9,804 bases of DNA from NCBI GenBank assembly GCA_030608245.1, contig JAUWEO010000044.1, forward strand, positions 1 to 9,804, in the 5' to 3' direction. Position 1 is the stretch's first letter. Every line of letters begins with the position of its first letter. A model generated the notes under the pieces. It had not been told where the DNA came from, made no database searches, and saw only the letters and a program-made list of their open reading frames with translations. Source of the stretch: Candidatus Latescibacterota bacterium. Its GTDB lineage: Bacteria > Latescibacterota > MVCY01. The translations under genes were made by a program, and so were the position numbers. This document shows positions 6,490 to 9,804 of this stretch, piece by piece.

Positions 6490-6609
6490 ATGAAAAGGGT
6501 TGATTTCTCAGAGACGGAAAGCGGCTCAGGGTCCTGGGAGAAGTTGCTGGACAGAGGAGGGCTACACTTGGGCCGTGGGCCAACACCCAACGGGAGGAAC
6601 AAACACTAA
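6490..6609 (+). CDS. Possible 39-residue upstream ORF before hflK
   Basis: An ATG at 6490 preceded by AAAGGGGG (6476-6483, about 6 nt away) opens a frame of 39 codons (MKRVDFSETESGSGSW near the start, ending NGRNKH) that stops at 6607-6609, 26 nt before hflK. The product has no hydrophobic segment and no family I recognise. TCAACC (6467-6472) can pair with GGTTGA (6498-6503), placing its ribosome binding site and start in a loop. It could be a leader peptide whose translation influences hflK, or simply an open stretch by chance. Evidence is limited to start-site quality and position. Confidence 0.3.
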   Translation: MKRVDFSETESGSGSWEKLLDRGGLHLGRGPTPNGRNKH

Positions 6610-6610
6610 G

Positions 6611-6625
6611 TCCTTAAAAGAAGGA
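6611..6625 (+). promoter_or_regulatory. Small hairpin overlapping the hflK ribosome binding site
   Basis: TCCTT (6611-6615) and AAGGA (6621-6625) can pair around a five-base loop, covering part of the hflK Shine-Dalgarno sequence AGGAGGG (6622-6628). The helix begins two bases after the stop codon of the possible upstream ORF, so a ribosome ending there would open it. At 5 bp and A/T-rich it would be marginally stable; a control role is inference. Confidence 0.25.
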
Positions 6626-6635
6626 GGGTAACGGT

Positions 6636-7631
6636 ATGGATTTCAAAAAAAGAAAACCGGTTGTAATCGGAGGAGAGGAGTACAGTGTGCCCGCCATTAG
6701 CAAAGCGACGGTATGGATTGGTGGTCTTATTATCATAGGACTGATCTTAATCCTTACCTCCTTGTATCAGGTGGGCGCCGATGAGGCCGGAGTCATCAGA
6801 CGATTCGGTAGCTACGTGGGCACAACTCAACCCGGACTCCACTTAAAGCTGCCCTTTGGCATCGATAAGGTTACCAAGGTGCCGGTACGGCGCGTCCAAA
6901 AAGAGGAGTTTGGATTCAAGACAGCCAGGGCCGGGGTGAGAACGGAGTATCGGAGAGGAAAACTCCTCAGTGAGTCATTGATGCTGACCGGCGATCTAAA
7001 CTCGGCTGTAGTGGAGTGGATCGTCCAGTATCGGGTCAAGGATCCTGTTAACTACTTGTTCAAACTCAGGCACGTCACAACTACCATTCGAGATATTTCT
7101 GAGTCGGTTATGCGCCAGGTGGTGGGGGATCGAAGCGTGGATGAGGTGATCATCCTCTCCCGCCGGGAAATGGCGCAAGAAGCAAAACAGCGGCTGCAGG
7201 AAACCCTGGATACCTATGAGACCGGAATTCATGTTGTGACTGTGGAGTTGAAGGATGTCAATCCCCCTGATCCGGTGAAGCCCGCTTTCAATGAGGTTAA
7301 CGAGGCCAAGCAGGAGATGGAGAAGATGGTCAATCAAGCCTGGGAGACATATAATAAGGCTGTTCCCAGAGCCAGCGGTGAGGCGGAGAGGACGATCAGA
7401 CGGGCCGAGGGCTATGCGCTTGACCGGGTCAATCGGGCAAAGGGCGATGCCAACAAGTTTTTGGCGGTTTGGAAGCAGTATAATCGCTCCCAGGACGTGA
7501 CCAGAAGGAGACTCTATCTGGAGACCCTGAACGAAGTTTTGCCCAAGATAGGCAGGAAGTACATCATTGACTCGGAGCAAAAAGGACTGGTGCAGTTATT
7601 GCAGCTTGAGGAGAAAGGAGAAAAGAAATGA
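6636..7631 (+). CDS. hflK: HflK, membrane SPFH/prohibitin-family FtsH modulator
   Basis: HflK assembles with HflC into a large ring-like complex in the inner membrane that surrounds the FtsH protease and tunes its access to membrane substrates. The 331-residue protein has a short charged N-terminus, one transmembrane helix at about 25-44 (rich in Ile, Leu and Gly) and an SPFH domain starting at the conserved E-A-G-V-I-R-R-F-G segment (50-58). The L-K-D-V-N-P-P signature at 205-211 fits HflK (which typically has D-V-N-P), and a long Ala/Glu/Lys/Arg-rich helix covers about 213-270. It is shorter than E. coli HflK (419) because the Gly-rich N-terminal extension is absent. The start is supported by AGGAGGG seven bases upstream. 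Its TGA overlaps the hflC ATG (ATGA), indicating translational coupling. Confidence is high for the family; the partner assignment rests on gene order. Confidence 0.93.
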   Translation: MDFKKRKPVVIGGEEYSVPAISKATVWIGGLIIIGLILILTSLYQVGADEAGVIRRFGSYVGTTQPGLHLKLPFGIDKVTKVPVRRVQKEEFGFKTARAGVRTEYRRGKLLSESLMLTGDLNSAVVEWIVQYRVKDPVNYLFKLRHVTTTIRDISESVMRQVVGDRSVDEVIILSRREMAQEAKQRLQETLDTYETGIHVVTVELKDVNPPDPVKPAFNEVNEAKQEMEKMVNQAWETYNKAVPRASGEAERTIRRAEGYALDRVNRAKGDANKFLAVWKQYNRSQDVTRRRLYLETLNEVLPKIGRKYIIDSEQKGLVQLLQLEEKGEKK

Positions 7632-8569
7632 AAACAAAATCGGTAGCCATTTGGGGGCTGATACTTCTGGGCGTTATCGTGCTGGCCAGTGGTCTCTATA
7701 CAGTTGATATGACCGAGCAGGTGGTGATTACCCGATTCGGGAAACCGATAGGCGACCCCATCAAAGAACCTGGTCTGAAATGGAAGATGCCTTTTATCGA
7801 AACAGTGAATTCTTTCGAGAAGCGCGTCCTGGAATGGGATGGTGATCCTAATCAGATACCCACCAAAGACAAGAAATATATCTGGGTGGATACTTATGCC
7901 CGGTGGAGAATTGCTGACCCCCTGAAATTTTTCCAATCGGTGCGAAATGAACTGGGGGCCCACGGTCGTTTGGACGACATCATCGATGCCGCCACCAGGG
8001 ATTATATGACGGCTCACGTGCTGCTTGAAATAGTCAGAAACTCAAACAGAGAGATGGCTATGGCCGAGGCCGAGATAGAGCTGGCCGAAGAAGTCAAGGT
8101 TCCGATCCAATGGGGCAGGGAAAAGATAGCCCGCCAGATATTGGAAAGAGCATCACAGATGGTGCCGCAGTACGGAATCGAATTGGTCGATGTGAGGATA
8201 AAGCACATTAACTACGTGGAGGAGGTGAGGAGGAAGGTCTACGAGAGGATGATCTCGGAGAGAACCAGAATAGCCGAGAAGTACCGCTCCGAGGGACAAG
8301 GCAAAAGCGCCGAGATTGAGGGAAAGATGGAGAAGGAACTTCAAAAAATCACCTCACAGGCTTATAGAAAGGCCCAGGAGATCAAGGGCAAGGCCGATGC
8401 CGAAGCTATCAGGATCTACGCCTCAGCTTACAACAAGGATCCGGAATTCTACTCATTTCTCAAGACCCTGGATACCTACAAACATACCCTCGATGAAAGT
8501 AGTTGGTTAATCCTCACTACAGATAGTGATTACCTCAAATACCTGAAGAATTTAACCCCCAGAAAATGA
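7628..8569 (+). CDS. hflC: HflC, membrane SPFH/prohibitin-family FtsH modulator
   Basis: HflC is the second subunit of the HflKC complex that encloses FtsH in the inner membrane. The 313 residues start with an N-terminal transmembrane helix at about 6-24, then the SPFH domain with E-Q-V-V-I-T-R-F-G-K-P (30-40) and the PGLKWKMPF motif (48-56). HflC hallmarks follow: the ERMISERTRIAEKYRSEGQ helix (206-224), an Ala/Lys/Glu-rich coiled-coil to about 265, and DPEFYSFLKTLDTYK (271-285). Its length is near that of E. coli HflC (334). The start codon overlaps the hflK stop by 4 nt, and GAGAAAGGAGAA lies just upstream. A strong terminator about 160 nt downstream ends the unit, so hflK-hflC form a compact operon. 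Confidence 0.94.
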   Translation: MKTKSVAIWGLILLGVIVLASGLYTVDMTEQVVITRFGKPIGDPIKEPGLKWKMPFIETVNSFEKRVLEWDGDPNQIPTKDKKYIWVDTYARWRIADPLKFFQSVRNELGAHGRLDDIIDAATRDYMTAHVLLEIVRNSNREMAMAEAEIELAEEVKVPIQWGREKIARQILERASQMVPQYGIELVDVRIKHINYVEEVRRKVYERMISERTRIAEKYRSEGQGKSAEIEGKMEKELQKITSQAYRKAQEIKGKADAEAIRIYASAYNKDPEFYSFLKTLDTYKHTLDESSWLILTTDSDYLKYLKNLTPRK

Positions 8570-8604
8570 AGAAGAGAGGAATAAGCGAACTCAAGAGAGG
8601 AGTT

Positions 8605-8632
8605 GTAGGGGCGATTCATGAATCGTCCCTAC
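8605..8632. repeat. 28-bp palindromic repeat-like element
   Basis: GTAGGG-G-CGATTC-AT-GAATCG-T-CCCTAC is an almost perfect 28-nt palindrome; the only break is a G opposite T, which still pairs as G-U in RNA. Palindromes opening GTAGGGGC and closing with CCCTAC occur as dispersed intergenic repeats in several bacterial lineages, as I recall. It lies 35 nt after hflC, a usual place for such elements, and could stabilise the mRNA 3' end. Only one copy is in the window, so its repeated nature is inferred. Confidence 0.55.
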
Positions 8633-8731
8633 GATATCCAAATCAGTATTGAGTTGGAGGTGAGATCGTAGTATTCCAGTCTGGGCGATAGAGGTTTCTG
8701 ATTATTAGCGGATTTTTGAATATGTCCCTCG

Positions 8732-8774
8732 AAAAAGCCCTGTTGAATAGACAGAACTTGACAGGGCTTTTTTT
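8732..8774 (+). terminator. Strong intrinsic terminator of the hflKC operon
   Basis: AAAAAGCCCTGT (8732-8743) and ACAGGGCTTTTT (8761-8772) form a perfect 12-bp stem with a 17-nt loop, and the run of seven T residues continues to 8774. The A run on the left arm means it could also terminate minus-strand transcription. It separates hflKC from the transporter gene. Confidence 0.92.
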
Positions 8775-8775
8775 G

Positions 8776-8804
8776 TTGACTATTGGAGCCGATTTTACTA
8801 AATT
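8776..8804 (+). promoter_or_regulatory. Candidate sigma70-type promoter for the MFS transporter gene
   Basis: TTGACT (8776-8781, 5 of 6 consensus) and TAAATT (8799-8804, 4 of 6) are spaced by 17 nt, directly after the hflKC terminator and about 100 nt before the transporter start. The position immediately after a terminator makes it a sensible start for a new transcription unit. A second TTGACG at 8874-8879 has no usable -10 at the right distance. Confidence 0.45.
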
Positions 8805-8910
8805 GTCCCACTAACTTCGATGGCTTTGCCGGTCGTCCACCAGTGAATAGCACCAAAGGTTACTAATAAGAAATTGACGGGATAGAAAAACAGATATCTT
8901 GAGGGAGATG

Positions 8911-9804
8911 ATGCAAAAGGAGGAATTAGAGCAACTATTTAGCTATCGGAGGCGGCGAATTTTCCTCACGCTTTGGGTCACCTATGGTTGTTTTTACCTG
9001 TGTCGGGTAAATATGTCCATCGCCCTGCCCAGCATAATGAAGGAGTTTAACTATTCTAAGACAGATATGGGAGCGATGGGAAGTGCCTTTTTCATTGCCT
9101 ACGCTATTGGCCAGTTCATCAACGGCCAACTGGGGGATAAATTTGGGGCGAGGAAATTTATCACCTTGGGCATTGTGTTCTCATCCTTGCTTAATATCGT
9201 TTTCGGCTTCACTACTACTCTCCTGGCTATGACGATTATCTGGGGAGCTAATGGTTATTTTCAGGCAATAGGCTGGTCCCCAAGTATCAAGACCTTAGCT
9301 AACTGGTTTCCTCAGAAAGAAAGGGGGAGGATATCCGGGCTGTATGGATCGAGCCCTCAGGTTGGTAATGCCATCTCCTGGCTGCTTGCCGGTTATCTCT
9401 GTCTTCACTATGGATGGAGATACGCCTTCTGGGTGCCAGGGGTTCTGTTTCTGTTTTGTGGGCTCCACTTTTACCTAAGGTGCAGAAATTCACCGGAGGA
9501 GACTGGACTGCCTTCGATCGAGGAATATGAGCGGCGCAAGGAGAGAGGAAAGAAAAAGGATTCTATTGCGGAGGTCAGGCCCGAAAGGGATGAGCACTTA
9601 GGTTTCGGATTCACCCTCAGGCAAACCCTGGGAAATCCCAGGATATGGTGTGTTGGAATGGCCTATCTGTTTCTCGGACTTGTTGGCTTTGGGTTTATCT
9701 TCTGGGTTCCATCCCATATGTTTCAGGTTCAGAAGACCAGTACCCTTAATGTGGCTTTGAGGGCAATGGTATTTCCTTTAGGTGGTTCATTGGGGGGACT
9801 GACG
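8911..9804 (+). CDS. MFS transporter, OPA (GlpT/UhpT-like) family, 3' end cut by window
   Basis: The frame runs open to the window end (298 residues seen of an expected 430 or so). It encodes an inner-membrane transporter with about six complete helices, a hydrophilic loop (about 195-235, many Lys/Arg/Glu) and the start of the second half. Typical motifs are Y-L-C-R-V-N near residue 30, the inter-helix motif G-Q-L-G-D-K-F-G-A-R-K (72-82), and G-W-S-P with A-N-W-F-P-Q-K-E-R-G in the fourth-helix region. R32 aligns with the phosphate-binding R45 of GlpT. By my alignment, anchored on the W-x-P of helix 7, the second GlpT arginine (R269) is a glycine here. A simple glycerol-3-phosphate antiporter is therefore unlikely, and the substrate is unknown. 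ATG at 8911 is preferred over the adjacent ATG at 8908 because GAGGG at 8901-8905 is too close to the latter. Confidence 0.9.
   Translation, partial: MQKEELEQLFSYRRRRIFLTLWVTYGCFYLCRVNMSIALPSIMKEFNYSKTDMGAMGSAFFIAYAIGQFINGQLGDKFGARKFITLGIVFSSLLNIVFGFTTTLLAMTIIWGANGYFQAIGWSPSIKTLANWFPQKERGRISGLYGSSPQVGNAISWLLAGYLCLHYGWRYAFWVPGVLFLFCGLHFYLRCRNSPEETGLPSIEEYERRKERGKKKDSIAEVRPERDEHLGFGFTLRQTLGNPRIWCVGMAYLFLGLVGFGFIFWVPSHMFQVQKTSTLNVALRAMVFPLGGSLGGLT

Larger units (their letters stand above)
8570..8910. other. Intergenic region after hflC
   Basis: This 341-nt gap holds a palindromic repeat (8605-8632), an intrinsic terminator (8732-8774) and a candidate promoter (8776-8804), each listed separately. 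I find no additional ORF with a credible start, no tRNA and no CRISPR-like repeat. Positions 8633-8731 and 8805-8900 show nothing I can support. Confidence 0.6.

Noticed and set aside
6465..6505. ATTCAAC ... GTTGATT pair resembling attC R''/R' boxes
   Set aside because: The boxes fit loosely, but the intervening sequence is purine-rich with no L-box pairing or hairpin, so it cannot fold as an attC.
8808..8864. CACTAAC ... GTTACTA pair after the hflKC terminator, checked as a second attC
   Set aside because: Only 5 of 7 box bases pair and there is no internal L-type helix; probably chance.

Overview
The window looks like ordinary chromosome from a Gram-negative-type (diderm) bacterium, probably an uncultured lineage. 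It carries one bifunctional Rel-type alarmone enzyme and an HflK/HflC pair, and is roughly 50% G+C. I cannot name the phylum from the sequence alone.

Layout. Positions 1-73 (minus strand) hold the first 24 codons of a glycosyltransferase-like gene, divergent from the rest. Next comes a stress and protein quality-control block on the plus strand: rel (222-2357), a small heat-shock protein hsp20 (2498-2944) and the ATP-dependent protease lon (2961-5297). hsp20 and lon are 16 nt apart and almost certainly co-transcribed. Further on are hflK (6636-7631) and hflC (7628-8569), which overlap by 4 nt; their products form the membrane complex that modulates FtsH protease. A strong intrinsic terminator at 8732-8774 closes that operon. 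A separate promoter then leads into an OPA-type major facilitator transporter, cut by the window end (8911-9804).

The unusual part lies between lon and hflK. Positions 5386-6120 have the anatomy of a single integron gene cassette. One G+C-richer ORF (5444-6028, tryptophan-rich protein of unknown function) is followed 36 nt later by an attC-like folding site (6065-6126). The cassette's first six bases (TTGGCC), joined to its last base (G), are the exact reverse complement of the site's R'' box (GGCCAAC), as expected if the cassette circularised through its own attC. No integrase gene is in the window, so this would be an orphan cassette in a stress-gene neighbourhood.

The rest of the gap holds a 37-residue lysine-rich microprotein with an ideal ribosome binding site (6219-6332), a stretch that can fold into two compound stem-loops (6344-6464), and a possible 39-codon upstream ORF ending just before a hairpin over the hflK ribosome binding site.
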